Positions 17,395 through 25,868 of a stretch of DNA of 64,000 nucleotides are shown here, piece after piece. The notes below the pieces were generated by a model. The model was given only the letters and a program-made list of their open reading frames with translations. It ran no database searches and was not told the origin of the DNA. The translations under genes were made by a program, and so were the position numbers. Source of the stretch: Leptolyngbya sp. KIOST-1 (GTDB taxonomy: Bacteria > Cyanobacteriota > Cyanobacteriia > Phormidesmidales > Phormidesmidaceae); the NCBI RefSeq assembly GCF_000763385.1, contig NZ_JQFA01000002.1, forward strand, positions 1,674,001 to 1,738,000, in the 5' to 3' direction. Numbering within the stretch: the stretch's first letter is position 1; each line of letters begins with the position of its first letter.

Positions 17395-18921
17395 TCAACG
17401 CTCCTGACCTTGATGAGAAATCGCTGGAGCCGTTGCACAAGGGCGATGGCGTTGCTGAAGTCGCAACATTTCAGCCTGAAACCGCTTCAGATCAACTATA
17501 GTCAGGTTTTCCAAGGTGACAGTATCACCCTGAGCCTGCAAGATAGCGCCCCGTTCACGGGCCTCTACAGTCAGCTGCGGCCCCTCAGCGGCTATTCGAT
17601 AAATTTGCCCCTGTACCCAAACTTTGGGATCTACTGTCGAACGTTTAACGGACACGTTTCCTCGCTCTGTCTGATAGGCGTGGGCCAAGATACTCCAAGC
17701 CTGGCGTACAAACGCTTGAATCTGATCCGCTGAAATTGCAGGATTATAGACTGCTGGAGCCTGGACACCTGCGTTTTGTTTCTTTTGAGGTTTGCCCCCG
17801 GTCAGGACGTGATGGTTCTCACTAGCTATAGTCTGGATAGACTGCTTCATATTGCTAGGACACAGCTCTTCATACACCTGCCGGTCTAACTTCCACACAC
17901 GCTTCCAAGCGCTGGTCTCCCCCCCAGTAAAAACTGCCGCCGGGGTGCAACTGGCCGGATCAGTAATGCTCTCCATAATTCGCTCCACCCGCTCAGCGTC
18001 AATTCCCAAAGCAGCCCCCGCCGCTCGCACCAACTCCTCGGCATTGCCGCTAATCAGTACCCGATTTTGGGCGGCCCAGTTCTCCCAGCCATAGAACTCA
18101 CGCAGGGCGTAGGTTAGCGAGTGCGATCGCGATTCTAATGGACTATCCCCATGCAGCACCGCCTGGGCCTTCGCTGTGGCCAAATCCTCCAGCCGTAAGA
18201 CTCCCGGTTGAGCAGGCTGAGACTGGATTCGAGGTCGAGACTGGCGGAATAGGCCTTGCTCTCTTCGACCACTCACTGGGTACAAGCCGACCGCATCCAA
18301 CCGCTCCACCCAAATTGGCGGCACCCGCTGCACATTGACATAGGCATTCCCACTCGGGCCAATCGTCGGCGCGAGCACCGTGAAGTGTCCCTGCCCTAGA
18401 GCCTCTCCCATGTGCTGTCCACCCACCCCATCCAGTGAGAAATTGGTAAAGCTCTTTTCGTAGGCTCGCACTGCCAGCCGCCAGCCGCCGCTGTGGGTGC
18501 GCTCGGTAAAGGTTTGCTGTAAGAGCGGGTATTGGCCCAGCCAATCGGCGATCCGCTGGTCACAGGCCTGCTGCGAGTCAAACTGCTTCACATCCACATC
18601 AATCCAAACGATGTTGTGCCAACCGCCCAGGGTGCCAATGCCGTTATCGGGGTTAGCAAACCAGGTCTGAAGCTCAGCCTGAGTCGGCATCCGATTTTGA
18701 TACTGGGTGTGCCGGATCAGATGGGGAATTCCACGGCTGTCCACATAGCTAGGATTCTTGCCGGTAAAGGCAGGCACCAGAGCCCCTTCTTTGTCGCGCT
18801 TTAGGCTGCCATCCCGGTTTCGGGCCGGGTAGCGAGTCGGGTCTTGGGCTGGGGCAACGGACAGCGGTGGCAGCCCCTGCGATCTCAGCCAGTCAAACGT
18901 GGCGCGAAGGGCTGGGTTCAT
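17395..18921 (-). CDS. Primase-polymerase (Prim-Pol, archaeo-eukaryotic primase type)
   Basis: This replication enzyme probably primes the complementary strand of the element. The N-terminal Prim-Pol domain has the metal-binding pair D108-V-D110 (NIVWIDVDVK), H143 in RTHSGGWRL, and GEALGQGHFTVLAPTIGPSG. The middle part (about 225-335) looks like the small helical domain that follows many prim-pols. Residues about 403-492 form the shared tail module (VQGQIYRIA, ERGAIL, LTIVDLKRF). It is the last gene of the leftward transfer operon and overlaps the previous gene by 29 bp. The DUF3987/TOPRIM protein at 46836 gives a second priming system on the element. Confidence 0.8.
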   Translation of the reverse strand: MNPALRATFDWLRSQGLPPLSVAPAQDPTRYPARNRDGSLKRDKEGALVPAFTGKNPSYVDSRGIPHLIRHTQYQNRMPTQAELQTWFANPDNGIGTLGGWHNIVWIDVDVKQFDSQQACDQRIADWLGQYPLLQQTFTERTHSGGWRLAVRAYEKSFTNFSLDGVGGQHMGEALGQGHFTVLAPTIGPSGNAYVNVQRVPPIWVERLDAVGLYPVSGRREQGLFRQSRPRIQSQPAQPGVLRLEDLATAKAQAVLHGDSPLESRSHSLTYALREFYGWENWAAQNRVLISGNAEELVRAAGAALGIDAERVERIMESITDPASCTPAAVFTGGETSAWKRVWKLDRQVYEELCPSNMKQSIQTIASENHHVLTGGKPQKKQNAGVQAPAVYNPAISADQIQAFVRQAWSILAHAYQTERGNVSVKRSTVDPKVWVQGQIYRIAAEGPQLTVEARERGAILQAQGDTVTLENLTIVDLKRFQAEMLRLQQRHRPCATAPAISHQGQER

Positions 18922-19195
18922 CGGCTTGACCCGCTGGGGTTTGAAAAATCCATTCCATAGGGTGAACAGTGCCCGTGACCAGTTCCAGACGGTTGACTGT
19001 GAGCTGCTGGTTCACCAGGGCATAGACCAACACCCCATCCCAAAACATCTCCAGGCGATCGGGTTCGTGCTCCGCCGTCCACTCCACATCGAGCTGCATT
19101 TCGTCGCTCTCCACATACACGGCCTTTTGCCCATCACACAAAATCACGATGGACTGGGGGCGGTAGTCGGCGGGCAAGGGGGCCAGGGTCATCAT
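18893..19195 (-). CDS. Small hypothetical protein
   Basis: This 100-residue soluble protein has no recognised motif. It is rich in beta-strand-like stretches (SIVILCDGQKAVYVE, MQLDVEWT, DGVLVYALVN). It overlaps the downstream prim-pol gene by 29 bp and the upstream giant gene by four bases, so it is translationally tied to both. The function is unknown. Its place between two DNA-processing genes suggests a small accessory subunit. Confidence 0.55.
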   Translation of the reverse strand: MMTLAPLPADYRPQSIVILCDGQKAVYVESDEMQLDVEWTAEHEPDRLEMFWDGVLVYALVNQQLTVNRLELVTGTVHPMEWIFQTPAGQADEPSPSRHV

Positions 19196-22100
19196 CGTTC
19201 AAGTCCTGCTGAAGTCGGGGTGGGAACACGGTCTGATTCTAGGCGCTGCACAAATCGCTGAAACCGCTGGCAGTCTTCAGCCGTCACCACCGTGCGTTGA
19301 ATTTTCCCCTGGGCGATTTCCAAAATGGTCTGGGGTTGAGGCGTCATTCTACGGACGGTCAGCCGGTCGGCGGTCTGCTTCAATTCATAAACCTTGCCGC
19401 GAAACTGAGTATGGGGGCCTCGGGTCTGCCCGATCGCCGACAAGATTTTCTGGGAGGCTTGGGCCACATATTTTCCCCGTTGCTGCAATGCCTGATATTG
19501 GGCCAGATCTTGAGCCATCGCCTGCTGTAGGTTTGGCGCGAGGCCAACACCGTTGCCATTGGCTTGTTTGGTTGAGAGGCCCAACTGCTTGATCTGTTCT
19601 AGGTGTAGCGGGTCATGACCTAAATCGCGGGCGGCGCGGTACCAATCGCGCAAGGTGTCTAGGGCTGAACGCGGCAATGGTTCGGGCACAGTCTCCAGTG
19701 CTGCATCATCGACCTGTTGTCCCTGAAGGGCTATTGCTGGAACCGTAGGCGCTGGCAATGATCCTGTAGGCTGCGCTGTAATGACCTCTGATGCTGGCGC
19801 TGTTGGCTGAGGTTTTCCTGCCGAGTCAGTCCAGGCTGGATCGGCGGTCTGACGACCCTTGTGTCCATTTTGATGCGCCCTGTTGAACTGGTCGAGGTCA
19901 AACAGATTTTGCACCTGAAATTCAGGCTCCTTAGACGCTGGTGCGGGGGGCTGGGGTGGAGGAATCGGCTCAACAGGGGCTTGGGTTGGTTCTTCTAGGG
20001 CTGTTGGTTCGGGGGGATGATGGGGGTGGATGGCGATTGTCCCTTCTACCTCCGCAATCACCACCTCCCCCTGTTGGGTCAGCCTATCCACATACTTGTG
20101 CAAACTCTGCACCGGAAACCCTGCCACTCGTACCCGTCCGAGTTCCTCCACCCCAGACTCCATGCTGGTACCGATCATCTCCAGATGCTCGATCAAGGGC
20201 TTAGCCCCGTCGAAAAACGCCTCATAAAACCGCTGATCTGGCGACTGCACCAGCACGATCGCATCGGGATACTGCTCTTTCACCTCCAGGTATTGCCGCA
20301 TATCGCTCGGCATCTGCGATCGCTCATCCTCCGGTTCTTGTGGGGATACCACTTCTCCTTCAGGCTCTGCCTGGGCTTGAATCTGGGCGGCTTCCGCAAA
20401 CCCCTGCTGGACAATGTTCTTGGAGAAAATCTGGGCAAAGGCGCGATCCGGCAGCCTCGACTCCCCACCCCGCAGACTCTGCACCGCCGTCTCCTTAAAC
20501 TCGATGTGGCCCTCAGCCCGCACCCTAAACACCATCTCCGAGTCGATGAACATATCGCCGTTTTGGGTCAGGTAGTGGGTCAGATATAGCTCATCCCCCT
20601 GCCGCTCCACCACCAGCGGAATAAAAGGCTCATTCTCAATCCGCAGGTGAAACTCCTGGGATGTCATTACGTCCTGCTCAATCCCCGCATTCCTCAAAAA
20701 CCGTAGAATCCGCTTCTCCAGTTGGCCCATCGGGGGCAGATTGGGTATAGATGGGGACAACGGAGCTTCAGCCACAGATCTTTCTACTGCTAGTTCTGGC
20801 TTGGGTTGACTTGCAGCAGCAGCAGGCACAACCGGCTGAGAAACAACCGGAGGCTTGATCGCCTCCGCCTCTACCTTCTCCAGCGTTGGTAGCGACACCC
20901 CCATCAACTGCCGCGCCACCTCCTTAAACTCAAAGGCCGCCAGCGTGTAATTTCGCTGATGCATCACCACCCCCAGCACCCGCTCTAGTCGTTCTGGCGG
21001 GATAACGACCTCCATGCGATCGGCTACCGAATAAAAATCCGACCCCGCTGCCGCAATCAAGTCTTCATCCAGGTAGTACCGCCCACCCGACTCCTTTGAT
21101 TTCGGCGCTTGCAGAATAAACCCCTCCCCCGCCTGCTGGGGCTTTAGCAGCAACAACTCATCAAGGGTCTTCACCGTCCCCTGCCGATTCGTCAGCTCCG
21201 TCAGGAACCGAAACACCTGCTGCGGCTCCTTAAACGCCACCGGCTCTTTCGTCAGCTCCGACTCAATATCAAAGCCCTTGGGCATAATCAGCCCCTGGCA
21301 AACCTCGCCCTGGTAGTCGGTATAGTTCACCAACTTGCCGTTGGAGTACTTCTCAAACGCCTTGATCAGGTTGCCGGTGAAGATCTGCCGGTTGACCCGC
21401 CCCGCCTCCTGCTGCATGTCGAACAGGGAATAAACGCTATTGCCAAACCAGTCTTCGGATTGAACCGTGGCATCGAGCGATCCGCTCCGACCCGTGTTGA
21501 ACTTCGAGAACGGCACCGTGATTTGCCGTGCCGAATCGGCCACCAAAATCCTCAGCTTCCAGCGATTGGGTGCCGCTGGGCTCCCAGAGCGCTTTTTGGC
21601 ATCAGCCCCCGCAACCACGCCATAGAGAATGGTCTTGCTGGCTGGGGTCACTAACCGCAGCGGTGTCCCCGGTACAAAGGTTTCGAGCGTGCTGGAGACA
21701 TGCATGAACTGCTGCTCAATTCGGTCGTTGAGCTTCTCAATCGCCTTACTGTCTTGCTTTTGGGCGATCGCCGCCTGTCGGTAGCGGTTGGTCGCTGCTT
21801 CCAAATCAGTTATCGTAGCTGTCACTTGCTGAAGCGCTTTTGCCGCCAGAGCATCCGGATCGTGGGCCTCAACCGACGCTACCTCCGCCAACCCCACCGA
21901 CTCCCGCACCGCATTGATCGCCTGAAGCTGAGTCAGTGGTTTGCTCTCACTCTTCGCCTCCACCAGCTCCAGATATACCGGCCCCGTAAACTCGCTGGCG
22001 GTTTCGCTGTCATCGGCCATCACCTCCATCCGCGCCAGAGGCCGAGCATCGAGATCCAGCTGATCCGCCTCCAGAATGTTCTCCCCCATTGCTCTGGCCT

Positions 22101-25100
22101 GATCCACCAGGTCGCAGTACTCCGACTCAATCAGGCTGTAGACGGCTTCTTGTTCAGTAATGGGCAGTAGCGGAATCCGACCCGTCACCTTCTTAATCAG
22201 GGCAATATCTGAAGCCCCGCTATCCCCCTGGGCAGATGGGAAATCCAGCTTGGCATTGAGTTCTGGATCATCGGCCAGCAGCTCCGTTACCACCTGCTCG
22301 CCGTAGGGATTCATAAAATCCACCACGGTGTTGAGCGAGATATCGGTCTCCCGTGCCGCTGTAGTGTTGGCATTGAGATTGGCCATCTTGCGACAGAGGA
22401 TCGCCCCCGGTCGTTTTTCCGCTGGAAGGTCGCCCATCAACAGCGTGTAGTTGGGCAGCGCTACCTGCCCGGTACGATGCACCCGGCCCAGCATCTGCAT
22501 AAACACATTGATATCCCGCTCCGCCTGGGCCACAATCATGTGGCGAGGCCGCTGGTCAGCAAACTTCTCCGAAGCATGGAGCGAAATCCCCGTGGAGCCC
22601 GAACAGTTGAGCAGAATGACATCGGCATCCCCGGCATTGAACTGGGCCACCGCATCAATCTTGCCCTTAGCGGTGGTCTCCTCCCCCAACCGCACTTTGT
22701 AGGCCATGGATCCATCGGCCCCATATTCAATGCCCGACTTTCGCCCGGTGACTTCAGTAACCCGGTAGCCCGCTCGCTCTAACTGCTGCTCGATGTAGTC
22801 AATCGGGCTGATGGGAATACCCGTGAAATCACTCTCGCGAATACAGTCCAGGGCTTCTTCGTAGACCAGAACCCCCTCAGCTCCGAGTTGGTCATCGCTA
22901 AGGCGCAGCCGGGTGGAGTGACCCCGATAGTCGGTCACCACCACGTCTCTAGATCGCTCCAGATACCGTTCCAGCAGGTCCCCAAAGGACAAGTTCATCC
23001 CGTCCCCAGGGCTCAAATCTTGGGACTCCGCATAGGCCTCGATGAAGCTGCCCATGGTGTTGGCCACCGTAATCACGGGCTTTTCACCTCGGTTCAGGGC
23101 CGCAATGGCTTCTTCCACCGTCGCATCTGCCTTTTGGGCCAGCAGACTCTGCTCAATGCAGTTGTGCATCAACGAGGTGAAGTTGGTACTCCTGGCTCCC
23201 AGATCGCCAATCGCTCCATCCTGCCCCAGGGCCTTCGCTTCTGCCTTGGCCTGATCACTAATCGCTTTCACCGCCTTCTGCTTAGCCCGGTCAAAGTCCT
23301 TAATGGCTCGCATTGCCGCCGAGAAGTCATCGGCTACCTCCCGATCCACCGGCACCGTTTTGGCTTGAAACGAAATGCCCTCATAGGAGCGCTCGCGGCG
23401 CAGCATCTGCCCGGAGGCGACAAACTTGCTGGCCACAATTTGCTGAAGCGGTACCCCACCCCGCGTCAAGATATTCTCCAGCGCCGTCATGCTGCTCACG
23501 CCCAGCCGCAGGTCAGTGCGCCGAGCATAGAGATCCATCACATCGGCCCGTTTGGCGTAGGTCGCCGACGAGTAAAACACTCCCGAAGACAGGTCGATCA
23601 ACTCCCGCACAAAATCCGCCCGATCCGGTGGCCCCGCTTCTTTCCATCCCCCTTTACTGCCCCCTGCCTGGTGGGCCTCGTCCAAGATCAAGATGGCATT
23701 TGGAGCCATCCGTCTGAGGAACGTGCGCCGTAACGGTTCCTTCTTTCCTACGGTCTGAAGCTGGCTGTAGGTGGTGAACACCGCGCTGTAGCGGCCCAGG
23801 TTCCCCCGCTGAATCATCGCCTGCATTTCCGCCTTCTGCTTGGCGGCCCCGGCAGTTTTCAGCGCCGCCCCATTGGCTAGCGGAATCTCGGTGCCGCTAT
23901 CGGTGATGAAGGGCGAAAACCGCCGCATCCCGATATCCCCTACATCGCGCATCATGTCGGCATAGAGGGGTTTGTCCTTAGTTATGAATAGGGCGATCTT
24001 CGCCTGCTGCTGGGCATAGCGCATGATGCTGGCACAGATGCGGCCCTTGCCAATGCCGGTCTGGTCGCCCGTGATGAACCCGGCTCCCCGCTCGATATTG
24101 CTGATCGCCAGTGCCGAGGCATCCACCTGCTCAGCGCTGAAGTATTGATGCAGCTCCGCCACAGAACCATAGCCCAGGCGGGTGACCAAGTATGTATCAA
24201 TATCGCCCTGCTGCTGCTCAAATCGCTCCAGTGCCTGCTGCGCTGCACTGGCCATATTGAAAGGGATCAGGGTCTGGGTCGAAAAGCCCTTGCTTTTGGG
24301 CACATAGGCCACTTGCCGGGGCTGGACATCATACGTGTCTGCTGACGGAGCCACAGCCTCGCCGGTTGAAAGAGGAGTATTCATGGTGATTTCCGAGTGA
24401 GGTTCTACAGGCTCAGTTCGGCCAGCCATGCCTCTAGCGTGGTCTCGTCGTGCAGGCTGATCCAGTCCAGGTAATCCGGGTAGCTGGGGGTTACGGGTGT
24501 TACCGGAAAGCTCCCCCCGTAGTGGCGCAATCGTTCCTGAAACCGCCAGTTCCTCCGAATCAAGGTCTCCGCCCACTGCTGCCGCCAATACTCCAGGTCG
24601 TCGTCTGGCTCCAGTATCGGCGTGTGCTGAACCGGGTCCAATTCGCTGAGGGTCGTGGCCAGCCCTTGTTGCGTCTCGATTTGGGAGGTTTCCGAGACCG
24701 AGTCCTGGATCATTCTGTCCAACCGGGTTTGCATCAGCTGCAGGTAAGTCGCTTCGTTCAGCTGTTCCAGCTGTGGCGGCACCTTGACGATGAATAGCGT
24801 TCCCAGGCCCTCCAGCGTCCAGAGGTTGGGAAAGCTGGGGTACTGGCTGATCATGAACGGATACGTCCAGGGAGATACGGGCGTGGTGGATAGGTTCATG
24901 GGGAATCAACTCCTTAAGTTCAGCAAACGACTTGTAGATAACCGGGACATCAGCGGCAGGTAACGGGCGTTCAGACCGGCCTCGGCCTTCAATCACAATC
25001 AAATCAATCGGAAAACCCGCGCCCTGTTTGCGGTACAGGTCACCCCAAATGGAAATGTGTTGGGTAACGGCGTACTGCTGGTACAGGGCATAAAAGAAGC

Positions 25101-25866
25101 CTCGACTTTCCAGGGTGTTGTAGCGCTCAGACCGCAGCTCTGCGTCTACACCTAGCTTGCCGCCCATGATCAGAACGGCGCGACCATCGTCCTTCATCGC
25201 TCCTAGAGCTTGGAACGAGATCGCCTGATCAATCTGAGTCGTCCCCCGCAGGTTGCCCGGCAACCTGAACCGTTTACGCTGCCCTTGTGCATCTCGCACC
25301 ACGCCAAAGGGTGGGTTGGCGATCACCACGTCATGCAGACGATCCGGCTGATACTCCGCTGCATCCCACTCCGTGACGCGGTACCCCTGAGCCTGCAAGT
25401 CAGCGGCGCGGTCTGGATTAAGTTCATTGACGCTCACCTGGGCAGGGTCAGTTCCCACCAGCAATGCGCCGTGCCCAGCCGAGGGTTCGTAGACGGTGGT
25501 TTCGGGAGTAATGCCCGCCAGTGTAGAGGCCAAAAACGCGATAGGAATCGGCGTACTGTAAGCTTGCTGCAACACACTGGTTGAGGAGCGGACGTTTAGG
25601 GCTGGCTGGCGATCGTGCAACTCGATCAGCCGATCATAGGTGTCGTGAGTTGTGGCCGAGGTTTGAAGGATGCCCTGGGCTGCTCGCACCACTGCCCCCT
25701 CCACCGCTTCATCCACCTGCTTCGCCAGGGCTGTACCAGGGTTGACTGGCGTGCCCAACACCAGCGCCGCCTGTTGTCGGGCGGCGGTAATCGTCGTAAA
25801 CCCTTCACCCCCCAGAAAGTGGGTAGTGAAGTGGTTCACCATCTGCTGTTGGGCGTCTTCTACCAT
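19192..25866 (-). CDS. Giant N6-methyltransferase / strawberry-notch-type helicase (DarB-like)
   Basis: A 2224-residue open frame. The N-terminal part is a gamma-class N6-adenine methyltransferase: VYEPSAGHGALL (motif I, E127-G133) and IANPPF (motif IV, N184-F187). From residue 495 it is a strawberry-notch-like superfamily 2 helicase: Walker A GDQTGIGKG (600-608), LILDEAHQA (D729-H732), and FMQMLGRVHRTGQV near the motor's end. The tail (about 2133-2210) is the shared module. Phage P1 DarB, an antirestriction protein of similar length, has the same domain order. Caution: residues about 323-487 overlap a convincing gene in another frame (24405-24899) and read like non-coding linker. A separate helicase start at the ATG 24382-24384 is therefore quite possible. 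Confidence 0.75.
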   Translation of the reverse strand: MVEDAQQQMVNHFTTHFLGGEGFTTITAARQQAALVLGTPVNPGTALAKQVDEAVEGAVVRAAQGILQTSATTHDTYDRLIELHDRQPALNVRSSTSVLQQAYSTPIPIAFLASTLAGITPETTVYEPSAGHGALLVGTDPAQVSVNELNPDRAADLQAQGYRVTEWDAAEYQPDRLHDVVIANPPFGVVRDAQGQRKRFRLPGNLRGTTQIDQAISFQALGAMKDDGRAVLIMGGKLGVDAELRSERYNTLESRGFFYALYQQYAVTQHISIWGDLYRKQGAGFPIDLIVIEGRGRSERPLPAADVPVIYKSFAELKELIPHEPIHHARISLDVSVHDQPVPQLSQPLDAGGPGNAIHRQGAATAGTAERSDLPAADANPVGQNDPGLGLGNLPNRDATRAGHDPQRIGPGSAHADTGARRRPGVLAAAVGGDLDSEELAVSGTIAPLRGELSGNTRNPQLPGLPGLDQPARRDHARGMAGRTEPVEPHSEITMNTPLSTGEAVAPSADTYDVQPRQVAYVPKSKGFSTQTLIPFNMASAAQQALERFEQQQGDIDTYLVTRLGYGSVAELHQYFSAEQVDASALAISNIERGAGFITGDQTGIGKGRICASIMRYAQQQAKIALFITKDKPLYADMMRDVGDIGMRRFSPFITDSGTEIPLANGAALKTAGAAKQKAEMQAMIQRGNLGRYSAVFTTYSQLQTVGKKEPLRRTFLRRMAPNAILILDEAHQAGGSKGGWKEAGPPDRADFVRELIDLSSGVFYSSATYAKRADVMDLYARRTDLRLGVSSMTALENILTRGGVPLQQIVASKFVASGQMLRRERSYEGISFQAKTVPVDREVADDFSAAMRAIKDFDRAKQKAVKAISDQAKAEAKALGQDGAIGDLGARSTNFTSLMHNCIEQSLLAQKADATVEEAIAALNRGEKPVITVANTMGSFIEAYAESQDLSPGDGMNLSFGDLLERYLERSRDVVVTDYRGHSTRLRLSDDQLGAEGVLVYEEALDCIRESDFTGIPISPIDYIEQQLERAGYRVTEVTGRKSGIEYGADGSMAYKVRLGEETTAKGKIDAVAQFNAGDADVILLNCSGSTGISLHASEKFADQRPRHMIVAQAERDINVFMQMLGRVHRTGQVALPNYTLLMGDLPAEKRPGAILCRKMANLNANTTAARETDISLNTVVDFMNPYGEQVVTELLADDPELNAKLDFPSAQGDSGASDIALIKKVTGRIPLLPITEQEAVYSLIESEYCDLVDQARAMGENILEADQLDLDARPLARMEVMADDSETASEFTGPVYLELVEAKSESKPLTQLQAINAVRESVGLAEVASVEAHDPDALAAKALQQVTATITDLEAATNRYRQAAIAQKQDSKAIEKLNDRIEQQFMHVSSTLETFVPGTPLRLVTPASKTILYGVVAGADAKKRSGSPAAPNRWKLRILVADSARQITVPFSKFNTGRSGSLDATVQSEDWFGNSVYSLFDMQQEAGRVNRQIFTGNLIKAFEKYSNGKLVNYTDYQGEVCQGLIMPKGFDIESELTKEPVAFKEPQQVFRFLTELTNRQGTVKTLDELLLLKPQQAGEGFILQAPKSKESGGRYYLDEDLIAAAGSDFYSVADRMEVVIPPERLERVLGVVMHQRNYTLAAFEFKEVARQLMGVSLPTLEKVEAEAIKPPVVSQPVVPAAAASQPKPELAVERSVAEAPLSPSIPNLPPMGQLEKRILRFLRNAGIEQDVMTSQEFHLRIENEPFIPLVVERQGDELYLTHYLTQNGDMFIDSEMVFRVRAEGHIEFKETAVQSLRGGESRLPDRAFAQIFSKNIVQQGFAEAAQIQAQAEPEGEVVSPQEPEDERSQMPSDMRQYLEVKEQYPDAIVLVQSPDQRFYEAFFDGAKPLIEHLEMIGTSMESGVEELGRVRVAGFPVQSLHKYVDRLTQQGEVVIAEVEGTIAIHPHHPPEPTALEEPTQAPVEPIPPPQPPAPASKEPEFQVQNLFDLDQFNRAHQNGHKGRQTADPAWTDSAGKPQPTAPASEVITAQPTGSLPAPTVPAIALQGQQVDDAALETVPEPLPRSALDTLRDWYRAARDLGHDPLHLEQIKQLGLSTKQANGNGVGLAPNLQQAMAQDLAQYQALQQRGKYVAQASQKILSAIGQTRGPHTQFRGKVYELKQTADRLTVRRMTPQPQTILEIAQGKIQRTVVTAEDCQRFQRFVQRLESDRVPTPTSAGLER
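24405..24899 (-). CDS. Hidden gene inside the methyltransferase-helicase frame
   Basis: This 164-residue protein is shifted one base relative to the giant frame. It looks genuine: hydrophobic and acidic residues are balanced (LGTLFIVKVPPQLEQLNEATY, DDLEYWRQQWAETLIRRNW, LDWISLHDETTLEAWLAEL). The giant frame over the same bases gives only Pro/Gly/Ala/Arg-rich sequence. The ATG is preceded by AAGGAG ten bases upstream, a perfect Shine-Dalgarno. Its stop lies 20 bp before the ATG (24384) that would start a separate helicase gene. It has no recognised family and no membrane segment. It is either a true overlapping gene or the middle gene of three. Confidence 0.65.
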   Translation of the reverse strand: MNLSTTPVSPWTYPFMISQYPSFPNLWTLEGLGTLFIVKVPPQLEQLNEATYLQLMQTRLDRMIQDSVSETSQIETQQGLATTLSELDPVQHTPILEPDDDLEYWRQQWAETLIRRNWRFQERLRHYGGSFPVTPVTPSYPDYLDWISLHDETTLEAWLAELSL

Positions 25867-25868
25867 TC

